This document shows, in pieces, positions 1 to 9,328 of a stretch of DNA of 64,000 bases. Each line of letters begins with the position of its first letter. Position 1 is the first letter of the stretch. The stretch is from 2-12-FULL-35-23 sp965196985. Its GTDB lineage: Bacteria; Pseudomonadota; Gammaproteobacteria; UBA12402. The translations under genes were made by a program, and so were the position numbers. The DNA lies in assembly GCA_965196985.1 (NCBI GenBank), contig CBDALO010000131.1, forward strand, positions 124,001 through 188,000, in the 5' to 3' direction. The notes beneath the pieces are model-generated. The model was not told the origin of the DNA. It saw only the letters and a program-made list of their open reading frames with translations, and made no database searches.

Positions 1-794
1 GTAACTAAGTCAATATTCTGCATTTCATTGTCGCCGCCAATATTAAACGTTTCGCCAGTTTGAGGTTGTTGTAAGATAAGGTCAATTGCATGGCAGTGAT
101 CATCCACATGTAGCCAGTCTCTAATGTTTTTTCCATTGCCATAAATGGGGATTTCAAGCTGATGAATGCAAGCATTGATCACTTTAGGAATAAGTTTTTC
201 TTTGTGTTGAAAGCGGCCGTAGTTATTTGAGCAGTTAGAAATAGTGGTGGGTAGTCCATGGGTTTTAAAGTAGGCTCTAACTAAGTGGTCGCTGCTTGCT
301 TTAGAGGCTGCGTAAGGTGAGTTGGGCTGGTAGGGTGAGTTTTCTGTAAAAGCTGGGTCGTCTGCACTTAGCGAGCCGTAAACTTCATCTGTCGAAATAT
401 GGTGAAAGCGATAAAAAGGTGAAGTTTTAGTATATGCTTTGCAAGCTTCAAGCAAAGAATGTGTGCCATTAATATTCGTTTGAATGAATTGACTGGCGTC
501 AGCTATAGAGCGGTCTACATGACTTTCTGCAGCAAAGTGAATAAGCGTATCAATGCGGTGTTTTGTTAGAAGAGCTAAAACCAGCTTTGTGTCACAAATA
601 TCACCTTGCACGAAACAATAACGCGAGTCATTTTTAACAGGGTCTAGATTGCTTAGATTTGCTGCGTAGGTAAGTTTGTCTAGATTAACAACCTTAATAG
701 TCTGATATTTTTTGAGTAAATGGAGGATAAAATTTGCACCAATAAATCCAGCCCCTCCAGTAACTAATATGTTTTTAAAGTTGCTCGCTGACAT
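1..794 (-). CDS. rfbB: dTDP-glucose 4,6-dehydratase, 3' end outside the window
   Basis: This is an SDR-family enzyme that converts dTDP-D-glucose to dTDP-4-keto-6-deoxy-D-glucose, the branch point for deoxy and amino sugars of O-antigen. The ATG at 794-792 opens a frame that stays open to base 1. The NAD-binding motif TGGAGFIG lies at about residues 12-19. It is followed by HFAAESHVDRS, HISTDEVYG with the catalytic Thr-Asp-Glu, and the YAASKASSDH active-site Tyr/Lys. About 264 residues are visible of a usual 340-360. The gene diverges from the flippase/aminotransferase pair. Its product is the natural precursor of the WecE-type substrate. The family is certain; the final sugar is not. Confidence 0.93.
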   Translation of the reverse strand, partial: MSASNFKNILVTGGAGFIGANFILHLLKKYQTIKVVNLDKLTYAANLSNLDPVKNDSRYCFVQGDICDTKLVLALLTKHRIDTLIHFAAESHVDRSIADASQFIQTNINGTHSLLEACKAYTKTSPFYRFHHISTDEVYGSLSADDPAFTENSPYQPNSPYAASKASSDHLVRAYFKTHGLPTTISNCSNNYGRFQHKEKLIPKVINACIHQLEIPIYGNGKNIRDWLHVDDHCHAIDLILQQPQTGETFNIGGDNEMQNIDLV

Positions 795-914
795 AAGTTT
801 GGGCTCTTAGTTTGTGTGAGGGATTTTATCAAGCATTTGCTAAAACAGCTAGAAAGTCTTCATGTTTTTGTCTAAAATGGCAGCATTTTTGAGCGTTAAG
901 TTGTGAGGAGTTGT

Positions 915-1304
915 ATGTCTAGATACTTTTATGTTTTCCTTTGTATTTTGCTAACTTCTTATGGGCAGCTTGTTATAAAGTGGCAGCTAAACAAATTACC
1001 AGCATTGCCTCATAGCTTTATTTATCGTTCTTTTGTTTTAACTAAAATCATTCTAACAAATGTTTATGTTTTATCTGGTTTTGTAGCTGCTTATTTGGCT
1101 GGACTGTGTTGGATGACGGCTATCAAGAAACTGAATCTTAACATTGCTTATCCTTTTATGAGTTTATCGTTTGTTATCGTCTTCCTTGCCTCGACGGTAA
1201 TATTTCGCGAATCCATTTCATATATGCAGGTTATTGGTTTGGCGCTTATCGTTTTGGGTGTTTGTTTTATCGGTTTGTCTTCTAATGGAGCTATTTCAAC
1301 ATGA
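915..1304 (+). CDS. Small four-helix EamA/SMR-type membrane protein, probable sugar-lipid flippase subunit
   Basis: This 129-residue integral membrane protein has four predicted helices and resembles the ArnE/ArnF and EmrE class of small transporters. I chose the ATG at 915 because GAGGAG sits about five bases upstream; the frame opens at a GTG four codons earlier. The helices contain SYGQLVIKW in the first and IGLALIVLGVCFIGL in the last. The stop overlaps the next gene's start as ATGA, so translation is coupled to the aminotransferase. That context suggests it moves an undecaprenyl-linked amino sugar, as ArnEF does, rather than exporting drugs. The flippase role is inference. Confidence 0.65.
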   Translation: MSRYFYVFLCILLTSYGQLVIKWQLNKLPALPHSFIYRSFVLTKIILTNVYVLSGFVAAYLAGLCWMTAIKKLNLNIAYPFMSLSFVIVFLASTVIFRESISYMQVIGLALIVLGVCFIGLSSNGAIST

Positions 1305-2440
1305 TGCAAATTCCTTTTAATATTCCTTTTGCTGCCGAAAATTCACAACGCTACTTAGATGATGTTATTAAGAGTAAGCGGTTTGAGGCGGGTAAGTATA
1401 CCCAGAAAGCAAGTGATTGTTTGGTGGAATTAACAGGGGCTAGAAAAGTATTATTAACAAACTCGTGTACAACTGCACTTGAGCTGGCAGCAACCTTGAT
1501 TGACTTAGGCCCGGGTGATGAAGTGATCATGCCATCTTTTACTTTTGTTTCAACAGCGACAGCTATTGTTATGCGTGGTGCCACCCCTGTTTTCGTTGAT
1601 ATCCGTTCTGATACTTTAAATATTGATGAAAAATTAATTGAGCAGGCCATTACTCCACGAACTAAGGCTATTATCCCCGTGCATTATGCCGGTGTCGCCT
1701 GCGATATGGACGCCATTATGACAATTGCTGATAAGCATAACTTATTCGTTATAGAAGATGCTGCCCAAGCTATAAATGCAAGCTACAAAGGTTTGGCTTT
1801 AGGGGCAATTGGACACTTTGGCGCATTTAGCTTTCATCAAACAAAAAACATTACGTCAGGTCTTGGCGGTGCACTATTGATCAATGATGAGCATTTTGTT
1901 GATCGGGCTAAAATTGTTTGGCAAAAAGGTACAAACCGAGAGGCCTTCTTAGAGGGTAAAGTTGATAAATATTCTTGGGTAGACATCGGTTCTTCGTTTA
2001 TGCCAAGTGAATTAACAGCTGCTATGTTATGGGCTCAGCTCGAGCAAGTTGATTTTATTACTAAGCAACGTTTGGCTATTTGGCATCAATACCTTGAAAG
2101 GTTTAAAAAGCATAATGCTAACTATAAGTTGCCAGTGATCACTAGCTTTTGTCATCATAATGCTCATTTGTTTTACTTGCTTCTTGAGTCTGAAGAGGTG
2201 CGCCGGGAGTTTATCAAGTACATGGCAAATAACGGCGTTGAGACCAGTTTCCATTATGTTCCTTTGCATACCTCATCAGCAGGTAAGCGTTTTGCAAAAT
2301 TTAATGCTAATGATTTAACGCAAACAGTTTCATTATCTAAGCGGCTTGTTAGGCTTCCTTTGTATGCTGATTTAAAAAGCGAAGAGGTTGATAGAGTCAT
2401 TGATACAGCTTTGCACTTTTTAGTGGATCACTCATCGTGA
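1301..2440 (+). CDS. wecE: dTDP-4-amino-4,6-dideoxygalactose transaminase-like (DegT/DnrJ/EryC1/StrS family)
   Basis: A 379-residue PLP-dependent aminotransferase that aminates a dTDP-4-keto-6-deoxyhexose at C4. The sequence follows the E. coli WecE pattern closely: PGDEVIMPSFTFVSTATA at residues 71-88, PVHYAGVACDMD at 126-137, VIEDAAQ with the PLP-ring Asp at 150-156, and SFHQTKN with the Schiff-base Lys182. The start overlaps the upstream flippase gene by four bases. With the divergent rfbB it supplies dTDP-Fuc4N or a related sugar for O-antigen or an enterobacterial-common-antigen-like glycan. The exact product cannot be read from sequence alone. Confidence 0.88.
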   Translation: MMQIPFNIPFAAENSQRYLDDVIKSKRFEAGKYTQKASDCLVELTGARKVLLTNSCTTALELAATLIDLGPGDEVIMPSFTFVSTATAIVMRGATPVFVDIRSDTLNIDEKLIEQAITPRTKAIIPVHYAGVACDMDAIMTIADKHNLFVIEDAAQAINASYKGLALGAIGHFGAFSFHQTKNITSGLGGALLINDEHFVDRAKIVWQKGTNREAFLEGKVDKYSWVDIGSSFMPSELTAAMLWAQLEQVDFITKQRLAIWHQYLERFKKHNANYKLPVITSFCHHNAHLFYLLLESEEVRREFIKYMANNGVETSFHYVPLHTSSAGKRFAKFNANDLTQTVSLSKRLVRLPLYADLKSEEVDRVIDTALHFLVDHSS

Positions 2441-2459
2441 GTTATACCCATCTTATTGC

Positions 2460-3839
2460 TTAAAAGTTGCAGTTTAGTGAAGGTCTAAGTTGTTTTATTT
2501 TCTGTTTAAAGTAATTTTTAATTCTAGCTAAAGCTGCTTGAGAGTCTGCCTCAAAGCGAAGTGCCAAGCAGGGGGAAGTATTGGATGATCGAACTAAGCC
2601 CCATCCATCAGAAAACTCTACTCGTATGCCATCAATATTAATAATATGTGCATCAGGACAGTTTAATTTTTCTTTAAACTCTTGGATGAAGCTGACTTTG
2701 TCAGTTTCATCTATGTCAATATTGATTTCTGGTGTAATGTAGCTCGACGGGTATTGGCTTAGTAAGTCTGAAAGTGACAGCTTTGCTTGATTTAGGATTT
2801 CTAATAAACGTACAGTAGCATATAAAGCATCATCAAACCCGAACCACCTATCATTAAAGAAGAAGTGTCCACTAGCTTCTCCTGCAAATAGTGCTTGCGT
2901 TTCACGTATGCGTGCTTTTATAAAAGTGTGTCCAGTGCGACTAACAATTGGCGTGCCGCCTGCAGTTTTAATTCTTCTAGCAATGTGATGTGAGCACTTA
3001 ATATCATAGATAATTCTCCCTGCTTTCTTGGTAAGAATGTGTTCGGAAAAAAGTATAATTAGCTGGTCAGCAGAAACAGTTTGGCCGTGCTCATCAACAA
3101 CAAATAAGCGATCAGCATCACCGTCATAAGTTATGCCTAGGTCTGCCTGACAGTTTTTGACTTCCTTTGCTAAGAGGTTAAGGCTGTTGGGGTTGGGGTG
3201 GTAATTGCAGTGTTGGCTATTTGGTTCACAGTGTAAGCCTTCTACTGTGCAGCCTAGCTGTTTTAATAAAATAGGTGCAATACTACTTGCTACTGCATTA
3301 CCACAGTCGATAACCACTTTAAGTTTTGATATATGAGGAAAATCTTTGAGGACGCTCTGTAGATACATTGGTGTGATATTCACGGTTGAGAATTTGCCTT
3401 GGTTGGTGGTATCGGTTGGTTTGGCTGCTAGGTAATATAAGGATTGAATGGCTTGGGGAGAAAGGGGCTTTTTGTCAATAACGATTTTGAAGCCATTATA
3501 TTCTTCGGGGTTGTGGCTGGCTGTAATGATAATGCCGTTATTGCAATCTAAGGTGTGGGTTGCAAAATACAATAGTGGCGTTGGAACCAAGCCAATATTG
3601 ATAACATCACAACCACTTTCTAATAAAACTTGCTTGAGTATTGTATAGATGCGAGGAGACGATAGACGGCAGTCTTGAGCAATGATGACTTGCTGTTGGT
3701 TTTGTTGATGTAAAAAGCTAGCTATAGCTCGGCCAATTAATTCAACTGCATTTTCATTTAAGTCTTTTCCGAAAATACCGCGGATATCGTAAGCTCTAAA
3801 AATAGAGCTTTCAAGGTTCGTTGGAGCAACGTTTCTCAT
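2460..3839 (-). CDS. manB: Phosphomannomutase/phosphoglucomutase
   Basis: A 459-residue alpha-D-phosphohexomutase (AlgC/ManB type) that interconverts hexose 6- and 1-phosphates to feed GDP-mannose or dTDP/UDP-glucose synthesis. All four active-site elements are present: the phosphoserine loop TASHNP with Ser108, the Mg loop DGDADR at 239-244, the sugar-specificity loop GEASGH at 320-325, and the C-terminal phosphate-binding RSSNTSP. Length is normal for the family. It is convergent with the aminotransferase gene, only 19 bp away, so it is a separate transcription unit. Whether mannose or glucose is preferred is not decided by sequence. Confidence 0.92.
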   Translation of the reverse strand: MRNVAPTNLESSIFRAYDIRGIFGKDLNENAVELIGRAIASFLHQQNQQQVIIAQDCRLSSPRIYTILKQVLLESGCDVINIGLVPTPLLYFATHTLDCNNGIIITASHNPEEYNGFKIVIDKKPLSPQAIQSLYYLAAKPTDTTNQGKFSTVNITPMYLQSVLKDFPHISKLKVVIDCGNAVASSIAPILLKQLGCTVEGLHCEPNSQHCNYHPNPNSLNLLAKEVKNCQADLGITYDGDADRLFVVDEHGQTVSADQLIILFSEHILTKKAGRIIYDIKCSHHIARRIKTAGGTPIVSRTGHTFIKARIRETQALFAGEASGHFFFNDRWFGFDDALYATVRLLEILNQAKLSLSDLLSQYPSSYITPEINIDIDETDKVSFIQEFKEKLNCPDAHIINIDGIRVEFSDGWGLVRSSNTSPCLALRFEADSQAALARIKNYFKQKIKQLRPSLNCNF

Positions 3840-4100
3840 TAAGGTCCCCTGTTCTTTTAACTTTTAGCTCTCTCTTAAAGTGTGTGGGTAGATAATCAGC
3901 AACACAGTAGCCTTAGTGAAGGCAAAGTCGAATGTAGCCAAGGGCAAGGCTTTCCAAGTGTGCTTAGCCCTTGACTGCGCCTTTGGCTCCGTTAAAGCTG
4001 CACTTTTAGTCATGCTTAATTATCGACTTTAAAAGAGGCCCTGATTTTCGTTTGTTACGGGATGGCAGTATAAGAAACTTGCGATTTTTTATCCATTGTT

Positions 4101-5533
4101 AGTCTCTTCCAATGCAAGATGAGCCTGAAATAGCCCCCACTTTCCAATGCAAAGTGGGCCTGAAGTTGTTGCGTGATCGTTCATCCTATATGGATGAATA
4201 TCAATATGAACGACATAGAATTAAACACACTTGCCCAGATTGAGCAATTTCTATCCTCATGAACCCAGCTTACCTTTGAAGCTACATCACGAGCAGAATC
4301 TTACCTATGGGTTACGAACACATTAAAAAAATTTGCTTATTGCGGTATGTGCAAAAAGGACAAAGGATTGATTCGTGATTACCTGCAACGAATGACTGGT
4401 TACTCACGTTCACAAATTACTAGGCTAATTGCTCAGTATCAAAAGTCAGGAAAAGTTGTTGTTAAGCAACGATCACCTAGAAATAAGTTTAGCTTAATCT
4501 ATACGCATGAGGATACTTGGTTGTTAGCTGAAACGGATCAGGTTCATCAAACGCTTAGCGGGCCTACCACAAAAAAACTTTGCGAGAGAGCCTTTCATTT
4601 GTTTGGAGATAAGCGTTATGCGCGTCTTGCTTTTATCTCAGTCTCTCATCTTTACAATCTTCGACAAACTGAAACCTACCAGCGCAAACGGCGACACTTT
4701 AATAAAACTAAAGCAACGCAGGTTTCTATTGGTGAAAGGCGAAAACCAACTCCAGAGGGTAGGCCTGGCTTTATACGTATTGATACAGTGCACCAAGGAG
4801 ATATGGATAAAATCAAGGGTGTTTATCATATTAATGCTGTTGACGAGGTGACACAGATGGAAGTAGTCTGCGCTGTTGAAAAAATTAGTGAGGCTTACTT
4901 AATCCCTGTCTTAGAGCAAATAATCGATACCTTTCCATTTAAAGTGTTAGGCCTACATGCTGATAATGGCTCAGAGTACATTAATCAGCATGTAGCTAAA
5001 CTATTGCAAAAGTTATTTATTGAACTCACTAAATCGAGGCCAAGGCATAGTAATGACAACGGTTTGGTGGAAAGTAAAAATGGCTCGGTTGTTAGAAAGC
5101 ATTTTGGCTACATACATATTCAACAACGTTTTGCCCCGCAAATTAATGAATTCTATAACCAGCATTTTAACGACTATATTAATTTTCACAGACCTTGTTA
5201 CTTCCCTGTAACCAGCATTAATAGCAAGGGTAAGCAAACTAAACTTTACCCTTACGAGGCCATTATGACTCCTTACGAAAAGTTCAAATCAATTGAAAAT
5301 GCTGAGCAGTATTTAAAGGAAAATGAAACCTTTGAACGACTAGATAAATTAGCGTATTCTCTGACTGATCATGAATCTGCACAAAAGATGCAGGAAGCAA
5401 AGAAGACGTTATTTGAGAAAATAACAAAAGAGCAAATAGCTGATACTATCAGCACTGAAGACTAACCGATGGACCATCATGGTGACATCTGTTCAGATGC
5501 TGCTTCAGGCTCATCTTACGATTGGAATATACT
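4101..5533 (+). mobile_element. IS30-family element, copy 1 (defective)
   Basis: This 1433-bp element is flanked by a perfect 5-bp duplication TTGTT (4096-4100 and 5534-5538). The ends are inverted: left AGTCTCTTCCAAT, right (reverse complement) AGTATATTCCAAT, both continuing into a shared AAGATGAGCCTGAA. The second copy at 41634-43066 has the same length and its own 5-bp duplication ATAGT. Near the left end the tip sequence TTCCAATGCAA is repeated about 34 bp further in, giving two candidate transposase-binding sites. Confidence 0.93.
4206..5465 (+). pseudogene. IS30 transposase with a nonsense mutation near its N-terminus
   Basis: The frame matches the intact transposase of IS30 copy 2 except for a TGA at 4260-4262, where copy 2 reads TCA (a C-to-G change at 4261). 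The change falls about 18 codons into the protein. An internal ATG at 4347 could still make 372 residues, but these lack the first 47, which include part of the N-terminal region. The integrase core is intact, including the HADNGSEYINQHV segment with the second catalytic Asp. This copy is probably immobile by itself but could be mobilised in trans by copy 2. Confidence 0.85.
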
Positions 5534-5544
5534 TTGTTAACAAC

Positions 5545-5727
5545 ACGTTAGAGTAAAGTTTTTTTAATTGTCACTTTTGTCGTTGCGCAGCTCTTGGAGT
5601 GATTTGGTTTGTTATGGGGCTGCGTGATCTTAATGAGTCAGGTAGTACTGCCTGGGCTCGCAAGCTGTTTTTCTTTTCCATTCTAGTGATTACTTTGCTG
5701 TTATTTGCAATGGTGGTGAAATGGTAA
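5545..5727 (+). pseudogene. cyoE: Remnant of a heme O synthase-like (CyoE/CtaB) C-terminus
   Basis: Directly after the IS30 right end, the frame 5596-5727 encodes 43 residues ending in a membrane helix. The pattern WARKLFFFSILVITLLLF resembles the last helix of heme O synthases. Immediately upstream, another frame reads a helix (VTFVVAQLL) that would join smoothly if one G were restored near 5596, so the remnant also carries a 1-base deletion. No upstream part of the gene remains on the other side of the IS. The heme O synthase assignment is from memory of the C-terminal pattern. Confidence 0.4.
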
Positions 5728-5826
5728 GCTAGTAAAGCCACACCAAGATCTTTAAGTAGGTGATCTATTGATAATAAGTTTATTATACCTTTTTATTGTG
5801 TTTAGTTATATAAGAAAGGTATAAAC

Positions 5827-7358
5827 GATAGAGCGTTATTTTGTCTGTAAAAACCAACTTCAGTACTTAGAAAAACCTTTAAAATTCTAAATGGCACTCT
5901 ATTGTACCTGTCTCATCGCATAATATCTTAAATTAATTATGCTAATCAATCTAAAAAATTATTTATACCTCAAATTTTTCTCCTCTCAAAATAAATTATT
6001 AACTTTTAGGTAATAGCAATTATATCTCGTTAATAAGAACAAGAATGATCTATCCTAAAACCCTATGAAGCCTTATTATTCACTTCAACTTAAGTATCTA
6101 GGTGATCCGCTCCACTGGTCATCAATTTCCACTAAAACAGCTGATACGAGCCTTAGGCACGATTCAGTATTAGGGAAAATTCCAACTGTATGCGTCCTTC
6201 TTTTTACCTCTCTGTTTACGCGCTCAGCTATGTTACTGGTTCTTAATCTTTTTTGATGCGGCCTGTCAAAGTTCATCACTACTAAGCCCTCCGGTATATT
6301 CACTTCCAACCAAGAAGAAAGCTCTGGTGCTGTTTGCTGATATTTATCTACCGCCATAGCCAATAGTCTTTCCGACTCATGAATGTTTGAGGCATTAAAT
6401 ATAGCTGTAATCTCCTCAGCTACTGGTTCCTTCATTGAGCGCTTTGGTATGTGAGCCTGAGCATTTTGCTGCAAATGAAATTGGCAGCGTTGCCAAGGAA
6501 CACTGGGGAACACAGCTCTTCTAGCGGCTTTTAGGCCAGTATGAGCGTCGCTAGTAATCAACTCAATACCATGTATACCTCGCTCAACCAACTGCTGAAG
6601 AAAATCACGCCAATGTACCTCAGCCTCTGATAACGCAACAGAAACACCTAGCACTGTTCTCTTGCCGGTTGATTCATCAAAGCCATAGGCTATCAATACC
6701 GCACAGTCTTGTACTGTGCCGCTAGTGCGCACCTTCTCATAACGTGCATCTAGCCAAAGATATTTTATCTTTCCTAACGGCTTATTTCGCCATTTCTTTA
6801 AATCTTCATCCAACAATTTAGCGCAACGGCTTACCTCTGCGCTTGAAATATCTGTTCCACAGAGTTGCTTTAGCACCTTTTCAACTTTGCGCGTGGAAAC
6901 CCCATGCACATACATTTCAGCGACAGCCAGCTTAAGTGCTCTATCAGAGCGTACACCTCGCTCTAAGACTGATGGATAGAAGGCTTCATTGGAGTCTCTA
7001 ACCTGCGGTATCTGTAGCTCAAGCTGACCTTGACCTGTGTTAATTAACCTTGGTTTAAAGCCGTTCGCATATCCGTTTCTATCGCCAGTTCGCTCATAAG
7101 GACTGGCATTTAAATGGCGCTCCCTTTCTATTAACATAGCCTCATTCATCAACCTGGAGACAAGCTTAGGTAAAGCTTCAAACCCCTCCATCGCTAAAAC
7201 ATGTATGGCTTCTTCGATTAAGTTCTCATTTTTATAGCAGCTCATTGTCATTCCTCTTTTTTGGTTAAGTTTACCTTAAAAGGAATTTCTAATCTGACTG
7301 AGTCGCCTGCTTATTTTCAGCAAGTCAATGGAATTTACAGAAAGGATGGCGCACTAGC
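5827..7358 (-). mobile_element. IS256-family element, copy A
   Basis: A 1532-bp element with a perfect 8-bp duplication GTATAAAC at 5819-5826 and 7359-7366. The inverted ends match at about 18 of 25 positions: left GATAGAGCGTTATTTTG, right (reverse complement) GCTAGTGCGCCATCC. Two more copies of identical length lie at 24748-26279 and 36757-38288, each with its own 8-bp duplication, which fixes the boundaries. The duplication here ends directly before the start codon of the gene at 7367. Confidence 0.95.
6085..7245 (-). CDS. IS256-family (mutator-type) transposase, copy A
   Basis: This DDE transposase of about 386 residues drives cut-and-paste movement of the element. The second ATG (7245-7243) is preferred because GAGGA lies six bases before it, while the ATG at 7251 leaves almost no spacing. 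The candidate catalytic segments are LWLDARYEKV, ITSDAHTGLKAAR and ERVNREVKRRT, giving Asp, Asp and Glu, with the family signature WQRCQFHLQQN between them. The protein differs from the other two copies at one residue (Ala instead of Thr in DISSAEVSRC), so all three copies are recent. Confidence 0.93.
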   Translation of the reverse strand: MSCYKNENLIEEAIHVLAMEGFEALPKLVSRLMNEAMLIERERHLNASPYERTGDRNGYANGFKPRLINTGQGQLELQIPQVRDSNEAFYPSVLERGVRSDRALKLAVAEMYVHGVSTRKVEKVLKQLCGTDISSAEVSRCAKLLDEDLKKWRNKPLGKIKYLWLDARYEKVRTSGTVQDCAVLIAYGFDESTGKRTVLGVSVALSEAEVHWRDFLQQLVERGIHGIELITSDAHTGLKAARRAVFPSVPWQRCQFHLQQNAQAHIPKRSMKEPVAEEITAIFNASNIHESERLLAMAVDKYQQTAPELSSWLEVNIPEGLVVMNFDRPHQKRLRTSNIAERVNREVKRRTHTVGIFPNTESCLRLVSAVLVEIDDQWSGSPRYLS

Positions 7359-7366
7359 GTATAAAC

Positions 7367-8637
7367 ATGCAAAATAGTGATATTAGCTCAGATAGCGATA
7401 GTGAAACTGGAAGCCAGTATATAGATATTAATCTTAATGAGTGGGGTGACTCAGATGGTGATTTGGAGGACAGTAATGATTTAACAAAAGATTTGTAAAG
7501 GGAATTCGTGCAAATGATAAAAAAGAAATTGACACCATACTAGACCGGCTCGAGACTCAAGAAGGTGTTTTTTTAAACCCAAGTTATGAATACATACCTA
7601 GTAGTACGGTTGGCTTTTGTTATTCTCCCCCTCTTTTTTATATTCTTTCAATTCAGACACGTTCGGAGGTTTTAAAGAGAGTTTATAGTTATTTTATTAA
7701 TAATGAGATAGAACATTTCGATAGAGAGCGATTTATTAATGAGGCTTTTGTGCTTCCAATACTTTTTCAGGAGAGTTTTTCTCATTGGAAGCGAGTAGAG
7801 GTGAGCTGTAATGCAGCTCAATTTTTAATGCTTTATGACACTCATTCTCCAGCTTATGAGGACGTTGACTTTCGGAAGGAGTATCAAGAGGATAATTTAA
7901 TGCTTGCATTATTACTTGGCGCTAGCATTAATAAAGCTTTGGTGGCTCCAATGTCTCAAGGCTTATTAAGTGCTTTAGAGACAACTTCGGTGCTTGGGGC
8001 ACTTTTTAAGGGGCTTTGTTCCAACCCAATACTTCAAGCGAGGCAAGCTTTAAATAGCGTATTGGAGGCTGTGAAAATAAGTCCACATACCGCTCAAAGC
8101 TCTGCTGGATTGATAAGCACGCTTAATAGCGCCTTAACCAATAGCCCGCAGTTGGTTTTCTTTTATTTGGATCACTTTATTGAGGATTATCTCAAGTTAA
8201 CTAACCAGCAGCCGACCTTGATGTTGTTTGATTTATACAGTTATAGTGCGGCTTCACTTAAAGCTCTTGTTACGCTAATAAGTAGCACGTTAAAGTTGCT
8301 AAATAGTTTAGCGCCAATAGCCTGGCAAGGTTTTATAGGAGAGTTTGATCAAGTGATCAGTAAGCTATTTGCCCTTGATATAGAAAGTAAAAGCCTTGAT
8401 GTTAATATGCGTTTATTTGAAAGTGCTGAAGATCGCCGGACCTTTATGGAGCAAACGTTAATAGATAGCAGTATATCATCTACTATAAAAAGCCTTGATA
8501 AGCCCAAGACCAACCAAGCCACAAAAGCTACGCAAGTCGAGGCAAGTTTTTTCCCTGGTGCGCATGACCAAGCATCTGATGCTGCCCGGCCGTATGAAGA
8601 GCAAGTAATAAAAAGACCAAGAGCTATGTCGATTTAG
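7367..8637 (+). pseudogene. Frameshifted orphan gene, possibly an ankyrin-like effector
   Basis: The ATG at 7367 opens an acidic, Ser/Asp-rich N-terminus of 43 codons ending at TAA 7496-7498. A second frame then runs uninterrupted to 8637. Restoring one G at about 7495 joins them as DLVKGIRANDKKEID and gives a 423-residue protein. That junction resembles the start of an ankyrin repeat, and the following YSPPLFYILSIQTRSEVLK is a weak second candidate. The C-terminus is Ala/Ser/Lys-rich and ends KRPRAMSI. IS256 copy A has inserted directly upstream of the start codon, so any native promoter is cut off. The family is not recognised; an effector role is only a guess from the genomic setting. Confidence 0.5.
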
Positions 8638-8666
8638 TTCTTTTTACCAGGTGAGGCCGTTATATC

Positions 8667-9017
8667 TTATGCAAAATACAACACAAAGTATGCCAGCAAA
8701 GTAATAATAAGCTGCATAAAAACTGAGTACCAATCTAGGGTATGCCCATAGTCTGGCGCTAGCACAAAGCAGAGCAAAACGTACCAGATAATGGCTAGAA
8801 TGGCATAGATAATTTTTGCTCCAGCTACTTTGGCATGAATACAGACTGCAACGACAAGGAGTATGGTATAAGCTAGGATATCTGTCCATATTAAAGGGGT
8901 ATAGGCGCCAGCAGTGGTTTTAGCTGTAAAGAGTGTAAGTAAACCAATAATGCTGGCTGCGTAAAGTAACCAAGCTGCAGCGTTGGGGCTGCCATGTTTT
9001 TTGATGGTATCGTTCAT
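8667..9017 (-). CDS. Small membrane protein of unknown function
   Basis: This 116-residue protein has about four hydrophobic segments: AAWLLYAASIIGLLTLF, WTDILAYTILLVVAVCI, AIIWYVLLCFVLAP and FMQLIITLLAYFVLYFA. AGGAG lies upstream of its ATG at 9017-9015. The pattern resembles small integral proteins of the DoxX or YidH size class, but I recognise no family motif. It converges on the frameshifted gene at 7367-8637 and is followed upstream by about 300 bp of non-coding sequence and an IS1111-type element. Confidence 0.6.
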   Translation of the reverse strand: MNDTIKKHGSPNAAAWLLYAASIIGLLTLFTAKTTAGAYTPLIWTDILAYTILLVVAVCIHAKVAGAKIIYAILAIIWYVLLCFVLAPDYGHTLDWYSVFMQLIITLLAYFVLYFA

Positions 9018-9328
9018 CCTGAGCTCCTGTCTTCCTTGGGATTATAATTCTCAAGATACTAAACATTCGTTTATTAATAATCAAGCGAGAAATATTTGTA
9101 CAGGCAAAGAGTGAGCTTGGGTTAAAAAAAATAATTATGCAACAACATTGTTTTAATGAGGTGATTCTGGGTGGTTTTATGGGTCCAGTTGTCACCTTGC
9201 CAAAAACTTTGCATAATGAGTAATGGAATGGACTCGCTCCACTTTGAACCATTCTAAAAAAATGGTTCTCGGCATCTAAGTGCTAAATAGCTAAGCTATT
9301 AAATTTAACGAAAGCGAAGGAGTCCACT
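9018..9328. other. Non-coding stretch containing the left end of an IS1111-type element
   Basis: No convincing gene is present. The part nearest 9200-9328 must hold the left terminus and promoter of the IS110/IS1111 transposase, including a ribosome-binding sequence GAAGGAG just before the ATG. Elements of this family have weak subterminal repeats, and there is only one copy here, so I cannot place the boundary. Near 9240-9275 the short inverted pair AACCATT...AATGGTT could form a hairpin. Confidence 0.4.

Noticed and set aside
6065..6256. A 63-codon plus-strand frame seen identically in all three IS256 copies
   Set aside because: It overlaps the transposase C-terminus in antisense and recurs only because the IS recurs.
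9130..9170. Short shared motif TATGCAACAAC near 9137, 44926 and 48022
   Set aside because: The last two are one duplication, and the first shares too few bases to call a repeat family.
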